Shown piece by piece: positions 33,761 through 46,034 of a DNA stretch of 64,000 nt (position 1 is the first letter of the stretch; each line of letters begins with the position of its first letter). Made by a program: the position numbers and the translations under genes. Under the pieces are notes generated by a model. It was not told where the DNA came from. It worked only from the letters and a program-made list of their open reading frames with translations, and did no database searches. This stretch comes from Apoderus coryli. Its lineage: Eukaryota > Arthropoda > Insecta > Coleoptera > Attelabidae. The stretch spans positions 21,576,001 to 21,640,000 of the forward strand of contig OU452201.1 of assembly GCA_911728435.2 (NCBI GenBank). Direction: 5' to 3'.

Positions 33761-35270
33761 TGAAGCAAAACTAAAAGCTGTAATTCAGACAATGTTAGAG
33801 ATAAATTTATTAATATAAAATAGTTTATTTAATAGTAGTAGAGTGATATATTGAATTTATTTTGTGGATAATTAAGAGAAAAATAAATATTTGAGTAACA
33901 CATCATAGGGTAAGTAAAAAAAAAAACTGCAGTTAAAAAAATATTAAATCAGCGAACTGGTTAAAAAAATTGTTCTAATATCAAGCAGATACGTTCTTTT
34001 GGAACTGATAGTTTATTGCACAGACACTCAGATTAGTCCATTCTAATTATCAGAAAACCATGTACGTAAGGGCATTAATGTAGTAATTGAGGGCTACAAG
34101 GCTATCTATTATTGTCATTTATGTTTTATGTTTTTGTTATTTAAGATATTTTTTACAATCACAAAACAAAAATTTTATGAAACCACACCATGCTGCCAAT
34201 AACAAAAGTTCACATAAATAAAAATAAAGCTCCTATACATATGTAGAAAATTTTGGTGTGTTTAATTAAAGCAATAAAATGTGGTTTTCGAATTCGAACT
34301 ATATACATTTTTGCTGTTTCGGTATTTTCCCTAGTGGACACGCACGTTTTCAAATTAAATAATTATTACCCAAAGCGCGTTATTATGAAATTGGAAGTTC
34401 TGACTCCCATTGGACCTATATCGACCTCTGCCAGCTGCCTGGTATTAGGTATATAGGATATCTTTGCTGCATTTAACAATAATATTTTTCAGTTTTCAAC
34501 AGATGCCAAGTATATCATTTTATTTTTATTCTTTCAAAAAAATTCATATATACCTACCTACTACTAAAAACTTTTTGATTTACACATTTACAAGGAAAAT
34601 GGATTTTGTTTCAAAAATCTTCTGACTATAACTTAAAACTACAATTTTAAAATACACAGACATAAATAACTAACTCCTCTACGCAAGTTATATGAGATTG
34701 ATGACTCGTAAGGGTTGTCATCCACTAGAGCTCGAAAGCAAGGTGTATATTTCCAGAATGCGCTTTTTATCTTACACGGCAGTAATCTTCCTTGTCGCAA
34801 GCGTATCGAGCAGTCAAGTTGCGGAATCCTTTTACAGAAACAATTTTTCGATTGCTACGTTGAGCAAATATGTAATTTGTTGGAGAGAAATGCGATCAGC
34901 ATTTTCTACATCATAAAGATATGACCAACAAAATTGTAATTTCTTCGTTGGATAAGTGAAAATCATGTAGTTTTGGCAGTGATTTGACAAGCTTTTACGG
35001 AATTCACCTGCGTTAACAGATGGGCTCACCAAGGTACAGGGCGGTCACAAATTACAATATCATGGTTAACTAGGAAAAATAGGCATAATTCATTTTTCTC
35101 AAATGGAACATTTTTTTTTTGATGAGGTATCATGAGGTATCATAAGTTTACTGAATAAATCTGCATTTTTGTGAAAAATGAAAATAATACCTATTTTTAA
35201 TAATATGAAATATGAATCATTATATTTGGATGCCTTTTGTAAGTAAATTAGACCATCACGGTGTCTCAAA
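33761..35270. other. AT-rich DNA, no supported gene
   Basis: The only item of note is an open frame at 34758-34916 with a signal-peptide-like start; it is listed under rejected observations. Confidence 0.35.
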
Positions 35271-35280
35271 ATATTTTAAA

Positions 35281-35475
35281 ATGAACGCGAATAATTATTC
35301 AAATGAAGTTCTTATCAAATTATTTATTTTACACGGACAACGTGGTTAAATTATTGCCAGAGCTTGCAGAAAATTCAACAATAATTGATAGGTACAATTA
35401 TTTTCTAATCTTACAACTGGTTACATTTTAAGCGCAATGATTTGACTACATCGTCCGTGTAAAATAAATCATGAA
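35281..35475 (+). mobile_element. mariner-derived inverted-repeat remnant
   Basis: ATTTATTTTACACGGAC at about 35323 is repeated inverted at about 35452. The plus strand reads 'MNANNYSNEVLIKLFILHGQ' from 35281, then a stop, then 'ARACRKFNNN', the usual start of DUF4817-type mariner transposases. The 5' end of such a gene appears to have become a mini hairpin. Confidence 0.45.
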
Positions 35476-36365
35476 CTCCAATTAATTATGCAAATTTAAA
35501 TTTATTATTAAAAAAAATTATTGGATATTTAAGCAAACCAAAACATATTCGATACATATTTATAAAGACTTTTTGTGATTTTTTAACTATCGAAGCTAAA
35601 CCTAATGTTTGAACGAACAAATATTTAACCCAACCGAACCCTGAATACATCTAAAGTCGTACTTGAAACTGTGCTGTACTCGTATATTTGTACAATATGA
35701 GTACAAAACTCTGTCTCTAGATTTCAGAAAACTTACTGTATCTTAATATAACATATACCAATAACATCTTTATTTTCTAAAATAATATTATATCCTGGTA
35801 CTAACATAATAACCTCTCTATGTAGTGTCTCGTAAATCATCTATTAAAAAAATAAATTTAACTAAAAAAAGACGCGATCACACGCAACATTTCGCAGAAA
35901 TTGATCACCATATACGTTGTTGTCACAAAAGGCTTTTTATTCAATGATGTCATCCCTATGGAGAGGATATTATGCTTTTGTATGGCTTGGCGGGACTGAG
36001 CGTGATGGGGCTTTTGTCAACTGTACAGGGGTTGATCCGCATTATCTGAACGATATGAAAAATTGCAGTTTTTTTCAGCTTCATGTATGTACCTAGACTT
36101 TAATACTATTATCATTTTTTATTCTGCCTTTCATTGTGATAAATAATGTTATAATAAGAAATTCGACTATCTAAATGAGTTTAATTTTGTAAGGGTCCGA
36201 TTTGATATTTTAACACATCTCGTACTCATCTCGGCTTATTTCGGTTGTGTTCTTATGTAAGTAGCATTATAAATAGTGACGGAATTGATCTGCTTCCAAT
36301 AAGCACAAAAGCAAGCGATAACAAATTGTTATTTGATTGCCTTGTGGCATTTCTTAGATTAGGCA
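35476..36365. other. AT-rich DNA, no feature seen
   Basis: Nothing supported. Confidence 0.4.
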
Positions 36366-36366
36366 A

Positions 36367-37650
36367 ATATACAGGGTGGCCCATTAGTGTGTAGTGCGTA
36401 AGATATCTGAAGATCTATCAGCGATAGACAAAAAAGTCCTTTACAAAACTTTTAGGCACTGAAGAGATGTACAACCCAAAAATCTTTTGAATTCAAAAAT
36501 ATATCAATTTTTCGTCCATTTGAGTTCTTTTCTTTTTCCGTTTTACTGGATTTCATTGACATCTGATTTGTAATTTTTCAGGGTGGTCACATTTACTAAA
36601 TTGTATTTTTATTGGAAATTTGAGTAGTCCCTTTTCTATACTCTTTATTGATAACCATCTTTTCATAACAAAATATTTAAAAAGAAAAAAATTGTCAACA
36701 AAAGGCGCAATTTTTTGTAATTTTATTTTTTTTCCTACTTAAAAACAAAAAAAATTAATTTTACAAAAAGACGCTCTTAAAAAATAAAAGCAACTTTTTT
36801 GTCGACAATTTAATTTTAAATAGAATGAAATTTTAACATAAATTAAATGCAAAACTTCCTATTTCATTTGATAATAAGTACACACGAACTAAATTATAAA
36901 CAATCAAGTGTTTTATTTTAATGCTCAATACCACATTGTTGGCGGCATTTCTGCAGTCTTATAAAATAAATGAATTTTTGGTTAGGGCATTTGGGAAGTA
37001 ATGGTTGCAAAAACATTTCGTATTCTAGTTTTCATGTCTTCTACGGTGGTTAGTGACTCACGGTAAAGAATTTTTTTTTCTATGGGGGCAAACATAGAAA
37101 AATCTCGAGAGACGTTAGATCAGGAGATCAGGCTGGCCAAGTTGTTGCTCCTCTATGCCCTATCTGCCTTCCACGGAAAGTTAGTTTTGTATTTAATTTA
37201 AGCTTAGATTTTATTCTATTTAAATTTAAATTGTCTAAAAATGATAAAATGGTTTATTATTGTTATTTTTTAAGAGCGTCTATTTACAAACTATTAAAAT
37301 AAAGCTGTAATTTAACTTTTTTGTTTTTCAATAGAAAATAAAATTATTTAAAATTGCCACTTTTGTCCGCAATGTTTTCTTTTTTTTAATATTTTTTTAT
37401 GAAAAAACGGTTAGCCTTAAACTCATGAAATTATATCAATAAAAAGTATACGAAAGGGACTTCTCGATTCTAAGCAGATTTATAGGGTGTCCCATTTAAC
37501 ATTTTCCCATAAAAGTGCAAGTTAGAAAATGTGACCACCCTGAAAAATTTCAAAACACATGTCAATAAAATTCAGTAAAACGGAGAAAAGAAGGGAATTA
37601 AAATGGACTTGATACGAAAAATTGGTTGGTTTTTTGTTTCTGTAGTAACC
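36367..37650 (-). mobile_element. mariner-like element relic
   Basis: The left end is ATATACAGGGTGGCCC. The inner parts of the two ends are inverted copies: CCGTTTTACTGGATTTCAT and TTTTTCAGGGTGGTCACATT at 36538-36600, mirrored at 37535-37590. On the minus strand, 36930-37180 translates to scraps of 'SPDLTS' and, near the end, 'RLQKCRQQCGIEH', resembling the third catalytic block and C-terminus. The outer right boundary is not resolved. Confidence 0.5.
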
Positions 37651-37799
37651 ACAACGCCTTATATTTATGTCAAAAATTAACCCTTATTTACAAATATTTC
37701 AAAAACTACTGGGCATGTCTTTTAGAGGGACATACAAAATATACGTTACGTTTAAATATTTCTGGTAGATAATCTGTGGTTAGTAGATAAATCACCGGA

Positions 37800-39840
37800 A
37801 GCCATTTCCCTTCAAAAAAAAATTACTTTTATTTGATTTGCCTGAGGAACATTTGTTACACTAGTTTCGAATAAATTCGAGGCAGCGGCATAGTTCAAGC
37901 ATTTAGGGAGTTTAGTGACAGTTGGAAAACAATAATTTACGCCTTTTTTATCTGCATACTTTCCGACAAAATATTTAACAACAATTTTATGAATAAGAAT
38001 ACCTCTAGAGATTTTATTTATAATTTAAATGCTCGTAAATGAGTACAAAAATCCATAAACGAACTCAAAACAAAACTGTAAGTCCAGATGTGTGAGATCC
38101 TTTTATACGTAATATAACTTGTACTCTCTTGCTTTATATATTATACCCACATCATAAATTTATGGCAGCTGAAAAATATATTTCCCAGGTGCAGAAAAAG
38201 TGCCTTTTCCTACGGTCAATGTTCATTAACCTCGATCAATTACAGTTCAAGTTTAAATTAAGTTCAATATAATATGCAGTATCCTTGTACCAAGCTCTTT
38301 TAGGCATCAACTAGATTTAAACTCGTCAGATAATGCTCGGTGAGTTCGCGTTCACAAGATATCAGATGGTTCTCACATTTCAATTTTGGATATACTTGAA
38401 GCTGTGTCTGTTTGTGTGTCTAAATCTAAAAAAACTCGTTAGGCTATTTGGATGTTGTTTCTCTTAGAAGAAATAGGTTTCACAATGTGTATTTATTTTT
38501 GGTGGTAATCCGTATTATTTAAAGCATTCAAAATTAAGAAAAAAGACGGTCGTCAGGTGATATATTTATTTATAACCTACGAGAACCTTAAAATTTTTTG
38601 CGGGAATATAATTCTAGTTTTCATAGGATTGTGTGTGAATTGTTTTTGTCTCATGTTATGTCATAGACCAGTTACGAGTAATATCGGTGGTAAGTTCCAC
38701 TTGTTTCGTGTTTATAACTGCTTTGTTGTGCTTTTGACAAAATATTTTTAGTAGGTGTTGGAATAAAAAAAAATAATTATGTGTAATAATAAATAATGGA
38801 ACGTTTGTTTTTCAACAAGCTTTCCTTGATCAATTTGTGTTTTAACAATGTTATTAAAGAAAAACCAACTTAAGGAGATGAGGTTTCCCTCCGTGTGGGG
38901 AAGTTCAGTAATTAAACAGGTAAATTATATTACTGTTCTATATTCGGCTTATTCGGTCAACGAGAGGTTAGATTTATTGCGTTCTGAATTTCTCGTGTGA
39001 ATTAAAATTGCGGAGCAGAAGTCCTAACTGCATTATCTTCCTAGTTTTTGTCACCGAATATAGAAATATACAACATGATGGGGTACTTGAGTTCCCGACT
39101 TATGTTTCCCATATTGCCTTTCCACCGATCTTAGTAGTTCGGTAACTAATACACTACCGAAACTGTTCAGATCGGGGGAAAGGAAGAGGGAATCAAATTG
39201 GAGAGAATTCAAGAAGCTATATTGTATAACTACGGTATGGTTATACGGAAAGGTCGCTGAACATCGCTTTGTTTAGGTACAATCATTTTATCCATGTAAA
39301 AACAAGTTAAAAGAAATTTAGGTGTATATAAAAAGATAAAAGATGGCACATTTATCATTTATTTTAACCTATGTTTGGAAGTAGTTCTTTTATACTTTTA
39401 AAAAATTGTAGTTGGAAAAAATCTCCTCTTTTCGCCGCTGTTCCCTGTATGCATATCGGGATTTGTATTACAGCATACACGTATTCGATTGACTGCATTT
39501 TGAAAAGGAATATTTTTCTTAAATCGAAATCCATGGCATGTGCGGGTATCGCGGACGTCACAGGCGTCTCAGACGTAGGTATATGTTGTGAATCGACACC
39601 AATGTCGATCTAATCACATTCACGCTCTACTTAATATCAAAGTTTAAGGGAAAATAAGATCAAAGAAGAACTAGAAGAGAAACTAAAAAAAGGAATATCT
39701 GGTTTTATTTGTTTCTTTGAATGCATTTCAAAACTGTTCTGCTTATGTTCTAATTCCTTTTATATATAGGACTAGATTAATTTTGTAAAATATTTCGTTT
39801 GTTATTGTACAAATACTAATATCAGTTTTGATCAAGTGCT
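37800..39840. other. AT-rich DNA, no supported gene
   Basis: Short motif-free open frames only (for example 38557-38751 and 39371-39613). Confidence 0.4.
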
Positions 39841-40296
39841 GGGTGCTCCAAAAAATGTGACATTATACATATCGATTTACGAATTGCTTGTTACATGTAC
39901 CATGCCTTTAAGTTTTGTTGGAAATTTGTTTCACACTACCATGATTTCACCAGACGGGCCGTTTCGTTGATCCACAACTCATCAGGGTGATTATTCTCCC
40001 ATCTAGGGAATAGCTTCTCATGAGAAAATGTGGACGCGTAAAAAAAATTAATGTGTTGTAATCATCTTTTTATTACGAAAAATGCTGGCCTTTTGCTTCA
40101 AAACCTATTGGCAACATTGTACATTGTATATTTCACATCATATGAGTTCGAGAATACCTATTTTGCATTAATGGAGAACACCCAGGTATGTGATAGAGCA
40201 TATTGGTGAAATGAGTGATCACATTCTTTTATACTCGAGAATAGGGACGCAGTGGTGATCGGCAATCAGTGTGACCCAAATTTTCAACATTTACGA

Positions 40297-40473
40297 CACG
40301 AGGGTTGAAAGACAACAAGATGTTTTTGGCGCTATCCAAATATGAGCCGGCAATATGGATGGAGTTGTTGCTTTTCGTCCGGCCATCGTTTGTGCGAACT
40401 GTGTTTCACCGGGCATATTGCCTGCTCACACTAGATGGCGCCAAAAACATCTTGTTGGCTTTCAACCCTCGTG
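40297..40473. mobile_element. 177-bp MITE
   Basis: The terminal inverted repeat CACGAGGGTTGAAAG continues into CAACAAGATGTTTTTGGCGC, mirrored at the other end. A diverged partial copy of its right part lies at 41971-42052. Confidence 0.75.
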
Positions 40474-41970
40474 CTAGTATAAACATAGAATGTTTGTATG
40501 TAGTTCAAATTTTCTTATGTTTTGTAAAATGCTAAAGAACCTGTTCATATACCCCAGTGTGTGTTCTATGTAAGACGAAAATAAGTGTGGGAATATTGAG
40601 ATATCGCCAGAATATTATCTCATCATGAAAATCGCGAATTTTGGCATATATTGTATTTTGTTATTACCATAGTACTTTAGTTTCCCGTTATATTTGTGGT
40701 GTAATATGATATTCTTTTGTGAGACAAAATCATACACAAAAGAATTCATTCTATTTCGTATAACTTTAAAAACAAAACAGTAATTGAGAATTTAGTAGAT
40801 AAGCGCTCGAGGGCTATGTCTTTCGTATATATTTTCATTTCTCAGTTTCTGCCAATTTTATGAAATTGCGAACAAACACGAATGTATGTCAGTAGACTCT
40901 ATCTGTGGGTATTTTTTGTATTTTAGTTTGTAATCCACATACTTTCAAAACCCTTGGATATTTTACAACCAACTTCTTTTAAAATATTAATTATAGATTA
41001 ATAAATGTGTAATTTGCAACACTTATAATATTGTACCAAACAAAATTAGTTGAAAAAAATAATGCATAAGAAATTCGTTATCGAAAAACGAAATAAATAT
41101 TAAATAATGTCGAGTTGTACTTTCAAAAAGACACATTGTATATGCTGCTTATACATACTTATATCTACACCTACAGGCATGCCTGAAGGTGTGCAGTAAC
41201 AAAGAATATCGCAAGTGTCCATTTTCTAATCCCACACGACAAACGACCATACTCCGCATACATGATGGCAACCGATCATATCATTCTCATCTGTCTTGAA
41301 TTTTCTGGTATTACTTTCTGTCGTCCAAATGTATTATAATATCCCGAACATATTTTTCCACAGCTGACCGTGGCCTATTTGTAACGTAAAACATTTAAAA
41401 CTTGAACCTTCAGATACAAATGATGTTATTCATGTATATTATCGATGGGAATATATCGATAAGAGCTTTTCAAGAAGCTTCAAAATCACTTAATTTGATT
41501 TTGCGATTCAATAGGGCATGAAAGATGCTGTATATGGCGAACGGGGCGTGGATAAACGCTATCGACTTACCTGACGTATGTCTTTTTAACGGAAATACAA
41601 ACTTTTGCGAAGAAGATTACAATTTTGCATTAAAAAAATCTGTTGTGGAAATACATTTGCCGAAGAAAACTAATATTATAATACTCTTTCTCAAATACAT
41701 TTTCATAAATATAAGTGTGTTATTTTGACGAGAATGTAGGGAAAAAAGTTCATATTCGACGCAGGTTTGATTAAGGTTAAGTTTGGTGGTTTTGTCTAGA
41801 AATTATATCGTGTAACAATATAACTCAATAACACGTTGCATTTTTCGTCTCTTCATGTCTTTTTCTTTCGTCTTCTTACTGGTTTCTTTCTTCTTGGTTT
41901 CGCGTTGCCGGTTTTCATCTTCACGTTGTTTTAGTTTGTATTCTTTCTAGATTTCACATTGTTTTTCTTA

Positions 41971-42052
41971 GTGTCACCGAGCATTTTGCCTGCTCACACT
42001 AGACATCGCCACGTGAATCTTGTTGTCAATCGGTATCTCGTGCTAGTATAAG
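41971..42052 (+). repeat. partial copy of the 177-bp MITE
   Basis: GTCACCGAGCATTTTGCCTG, then CTCACACTAGA, CTTGTTG and CTCGTGCTAGTATAA match 40410-40485 in order. Confidence 0.65.
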
Positions 42053-42738
42053 CTCTTCGTAAAAGTTGGAAATTTGATTCAAATAGCCTGCCGATCACCA
42101 CTGATGAGTTGTGGATCAACATATCCACAATCCAACATAACTTTAAGTCTTATGTAACAAGCAATTCGTAAATAAATATGTATAATGTGACATTTTTTGG
42201 ACCACCTGGATTATTATCAATATATTTTATTAGTATTGTCTAAAACTTAATTGGCGTTCATGATAACTCCTCCTTTATATTAAGAAATTATTATATTCAA
42301 GTGCCGCCCTAGTGTTAGGTATTGCTAGTCAATACTCATTCGTAGCTAACCTTTAGTTAATTTGAAACTAAATGTTTAATCACAACCTCAGATCTATCTG
42401 CGAGAATAAGTAATGGATCTGTAAAACATACTCTCAGCTACCAAATTCGAAATGCACTTGATCAAAACTGTTTCGGACCTTTCAAAAAACATTGTATAAA
42501 ATAAACAGCATAAGCTGCGGTATATCAAAAATTGCCGTTGTATTAAAAATAAATATAAATTATTAAAATCCAGAAATTGTTACAAAGCTTTAGTACAGAA
42601 ATATATTTAATAAATAAATATTAATCCTATACACAAAATTGGTATATACAATAAAATTTTATTCAAAAACTGTTTGCATTAAAATTTGAATAATATAGCC
42701 AAGCTTTTAGTATACTAGATATCTACGCAATATAGGTA

Positions 42739-43210
42739 CAGGGTATTCCAAGAAGATTGTACCAAACATAAAAAGGTTATGCGGGACATTGTGTTGAACA
42801 ACTTTTGCATAGAGACCCCAAGTTAAAAATGAGCCGTTTTGGTTCTTTTGCTAAAAAAATTGTTGTTACCTTCTGTAATGTAAAAAAAAATCAATATCTT
42901 ATTATTTTTTACTACGAATAATAAAAAAAATATAATAAAGTTTCAAAACGACGACCTGCCACTGCCTTACATAAACTAACTCTTCGACGCATTGAATCTT
43001 TCTGTACGTGAAGAGAGGACATAAATCTTCCTAATATATTTTTCTTGGGTGTCTACAGGAGTTTCATACATACACGACTGCATGTAACCCCAGAAGCAAA
43101 AATCCAATGGGGTTAACTCGGGACTTCGCGATGGCCATATAACTATTTCGACAAAAATTAAATTATCGACAACATCCATTTTATGAATGCACCGCTAATA
43201 CACTTGTATC
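42739..43210 (-). pseudogene. mariner-like transposase C-terminal relic
   Basis: The left end is TACAGGGTATTCCAAG. On the minus strand, 42976-43179 gives 'VIWPSRSPELTPLDFCFWGY', equivalent to the third catalytic block (WPARSPDLSPLDFFLWG) of the intact transposase at 46035-47108. After a frameshift come 'DSMRRRVSLCKAV' and 'RRFETLL', the C-terminal block. The N-terminal two thirds are absent. Confidence 0.7.
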
Positions 43211-43395
43211 GAGACACAAAAACTCTTATTGTTTCTTATCTCTTTTCTTTCACCTTCATTATAATGTTTACTGAAGTATTTCCTGATATTTAATTTTTGT
43301 AGTTTTATTCAGGACAAACAATTAATAACGTTAAAAATAGCAAAAATGTAATCTTACATTTAGTAATTATTACTGATTTATAATCTATTGTAACA
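43210..43395. other. short spacer, nothing seen
   Basis: No feature recognised. Confidence 0.4.
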
Positions 43396-43399
43396 AGAT

Positions 43400-45300
43400 A
43401 TCTAGATCCATTAATTCCTGAGCAGGAATATCATCCAGCACGAAATGTCGAACTTGTTCTAAACCAAAGTATCACTTTCTGTGACCTGAACGGTTTAGTC
43501 TCCTATAATTTCAAAAAGACAAATTACTTGGATCTCTACAACAATTTAAAATCAGAAAAATGGAGCTGTCTAGAAATACCTAATGATGCTGATCAGGCAC
43601 TAGAAACCTTTTACAAAAAACCCTATTCCGTGTTTGACAAATGCGTTCCTCTACTCGAATACAAAAAGAGAAAATATCCTCCTTAGTTTACACCTGAAAT
43701 AATTAAAGATACCTATCAAAGCAGAGAAATGTATAACTCTATAAAATGTCTAACACTGTTTGGAAACGTTTAAGTTCCTAAGAAAAATGGTTTAAAAAGA
43801 TACAAAAAGGGCATACCGTGATTATACTTCTGGCTTCCAGCAGTCCATTCAAAACAACCCGACTAAATTCTGGAATTTTCTCAAGTCGAAGAAAAAAAAT
43901 TGCCCAAAAATATAAATTGAAATGGGTTTTGACGGTAGGTACTAGATATTGTGCAACGACAGATACCGAAGCATTTGCGAAATACTTTCAGAGTGTTTAC
44001 GTGGATTGCGAAATACCTACCAGTCAGCCTCAAATTGCATTTAACGACGAATCATATTTTAGTATAAGCTGTATTACAGAAAACGACGTTCAGGCAGCTA
44101 TTACAAAATTAAAAAACAAGAAATGTATTGGATTCGATCCTATTCCCAGATTTATTAAAAAGGGTTTAGGGTCATCTTATCAAAAACACTTTTCATTATA
44201 TTTAGGTAAATTATTGTTAAGTTTTCCATGCTACCTCAAAATATCGAAGTTAATACCAATATTTAAGAGTGGTAACAGATCGAACGTTAGAAACTATAGA
44301 CCAATAGCGGTCCTATTTAACATAGCCACTTTATTCGAAATCATAATATCTGAAAAACTAAATCACCATATAAAAAAAAACTAAATAATGCCCAACACGG
44401 CTTTCGTCAAAATCGATCGACCACCGGAAATTTAATCGATTTCGTAAATTTTACAACAGATAGTATGGCAAATGGCAGGTAGATACCATATACACCAATT
44501 TCGCAAAAACTTTCAACAAAGTAAATCATCACATTGTAACTAATAAACTTAAAAGTTTTTCAATATCTCAAGAACTCTGTAATTTTTTGGGATCTTCTTT
44601 AAAAAACAGGCCAGAATAATATGTTTCAGTTTCAGGACGTAGTTCAGCTTCAATTATTGCAAAGTCAGGTGTTATAGATCAGATGTTATAAGGTTCAGTT
44701 AATGCTCACTCTAGGCGGATGATTTAAAAGTATTTACCGTTATGCGTAACCCACTCAATGCCACTGCCTTACAAACGGATCTAAATAACCTTTTTAATTA
44801 GTCAGTACAAAATCTCCTTCGATTTAATGTAGAAAAATGCAAGTCAATGTGATATACTTATTCAAAGAAAAATTTAGAATATGAAAATACACTCAGTAAT
44901 ACTTCCCTTGAAAGGGTTCAGTCCATTACAGATCTTGGTATTATATTTGACAATAAACTTACAGTTTCAGAGCATACTGAACATATAACTAACCAATCTT
45001 ACAAGAAATTGGGATTTATCATGCCAAATAGTAAAACCTTCTTGCATACCGTCTAGATAAAGGTTAGTATAAAGCTTTTTTTACCGAGATATCCAGACGT
45101 TTCACTAAAAATTATGCTAGTCAAAATACCTAGGTATATGTGAAATTAACATTAAAAAATGATTTAGAGAATTAGAAGGTTACCTAAATGAAAAAGATAT
45201 GCTTATATTTTGAAAAACTCTGACTGTATATAAGCTTCTTGCAATTTCTCTTAAGAGTCTACATGTGAACATAGAGAGCACAAACTAAAAGTACCAAAAG
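43400..45300 (+). pseudogene. decayed LINE (Jockey/CR1-like), RT region
   Basis: Pieces in several frames follow the LINE order. Around 43440-43690 the sequence resembles the endonuclease/RT spacer. The open stretch 43818-44384 (188 codons) includes 'DVQAAITKLKNKKCIGFDPI', 'LLSFPCYLKISKLIPIFKSG' and 'NYRPIAVLF', the RT finger region. Then come 'NAQHGFRQNRSTTGNL', a palm region with stops, the YADD position broken near 44715, and a later 'LGIIFDNKLTVSEH' segment near 44935. Many stops and frameshifts: a fossil. The region without tail ends about 160 bp before the mariner insertion. Confidence 0.75.
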
Positions 45301-45465
45301 CCAGTAAGTTAAGAAATAATTGTTGATGTTGCACAAAATGTATAAAAAAATATTAACCACATAAATGTAGGGTATATTAAAATATACTTATAGAGATCAA
45401 ATTGAACGCTAATTAGCCATATAAAGACGGGTTCAAGAAAAAAAGAATATGTCTGTAAATATATA

Positions 45466-45827
45466 CAGGGTGGTCCAACGAAAAGTTTGCACCTAGCTTT
45501 TCTCTTTTTTTTGTAGTCGAATGCGAAAATGCTCGGACACGTCGATTTTGCTTTTGAGGGGGACACATTTTAAACATATTTTTCGATCTGCGCCTTTAAC
45601 CCCCTAGCGGGGGTGAGTAACAACCCTAAAATTTTAAATGGAAAGAGGGGTCTAATGACATATCATTTGAAAGGACACAAAATTGTCTTTCTAATGATAC
45701 CCTATTTGTCGAATTTTACTAAAACAGTTAATACGAAAACGACTTTAAAGACATTAAGCCGATAATTTTGGTATTAATGAGAAATACAAATAAGTTTTAA
45801 TTATTACGACTGAAAACAACTACAATC
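45466..45827 (+). repeat. left terminal inverted repeat
   Basis: About 361 bp, the inverse of 47192-47552. It contains the internal palindrome AACCCCCTAGCGGGGGT. Confidence 0.9.
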
Positions 45828-46034
45828 ATTTCTAAATTATTTACTTTGAAGAAAAACGGGATTTCAAAAACACTATCTTATTTATCAGAACTAAATTCCT
45901 CACTAATCGTTTGCGTTTTTTGTTGAAATAAAAACTGCAGATACGTGTAGGAAAAGAATTTACACCGTTTATTTTAGTCTTTTCATTGATTCAGTTTGGT
46001 TGCTTCTCAAGTTATTTTACTTTTACCGTACAAA

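Larger units (their letters stand above)
39841..42209. mobile_element. inverted-repeat pair with hammerhead-like motifs
   Basis: GGGTGCTCCAAAAAATGTGA starts the left arm. The inverse, ending TTTTTTGGACCACCTGG, closes the right arm at 42209. The arms also share GATTTACGAATTGCTTG-type sequence and TTGATCCACAACTCATCAG. The left arm on the minus strand has CTGATGA, a perfect 4-bp helix GTTG/CAAC and GAAAC (39961-39985). The right arm on the plus strand has CTGATGAGTTGTGGATCAAC (42101-42120) but lacks about 36 bp, including GAAAC. This is either one 2.4-kb element or two inverted copies of a small one. No readable ORF lies inside. Confidence 0.5.

Noticed and set aside
34758..34916. Small frame with a signal-peptide-like start (MRFLSYTAVIFLVASVSSS)
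   Set aside because: Only 52 codons, no Cys pattern or domain, no splice or promoter context. Hydrophobic starts arise by chance in AT-rich DNA.
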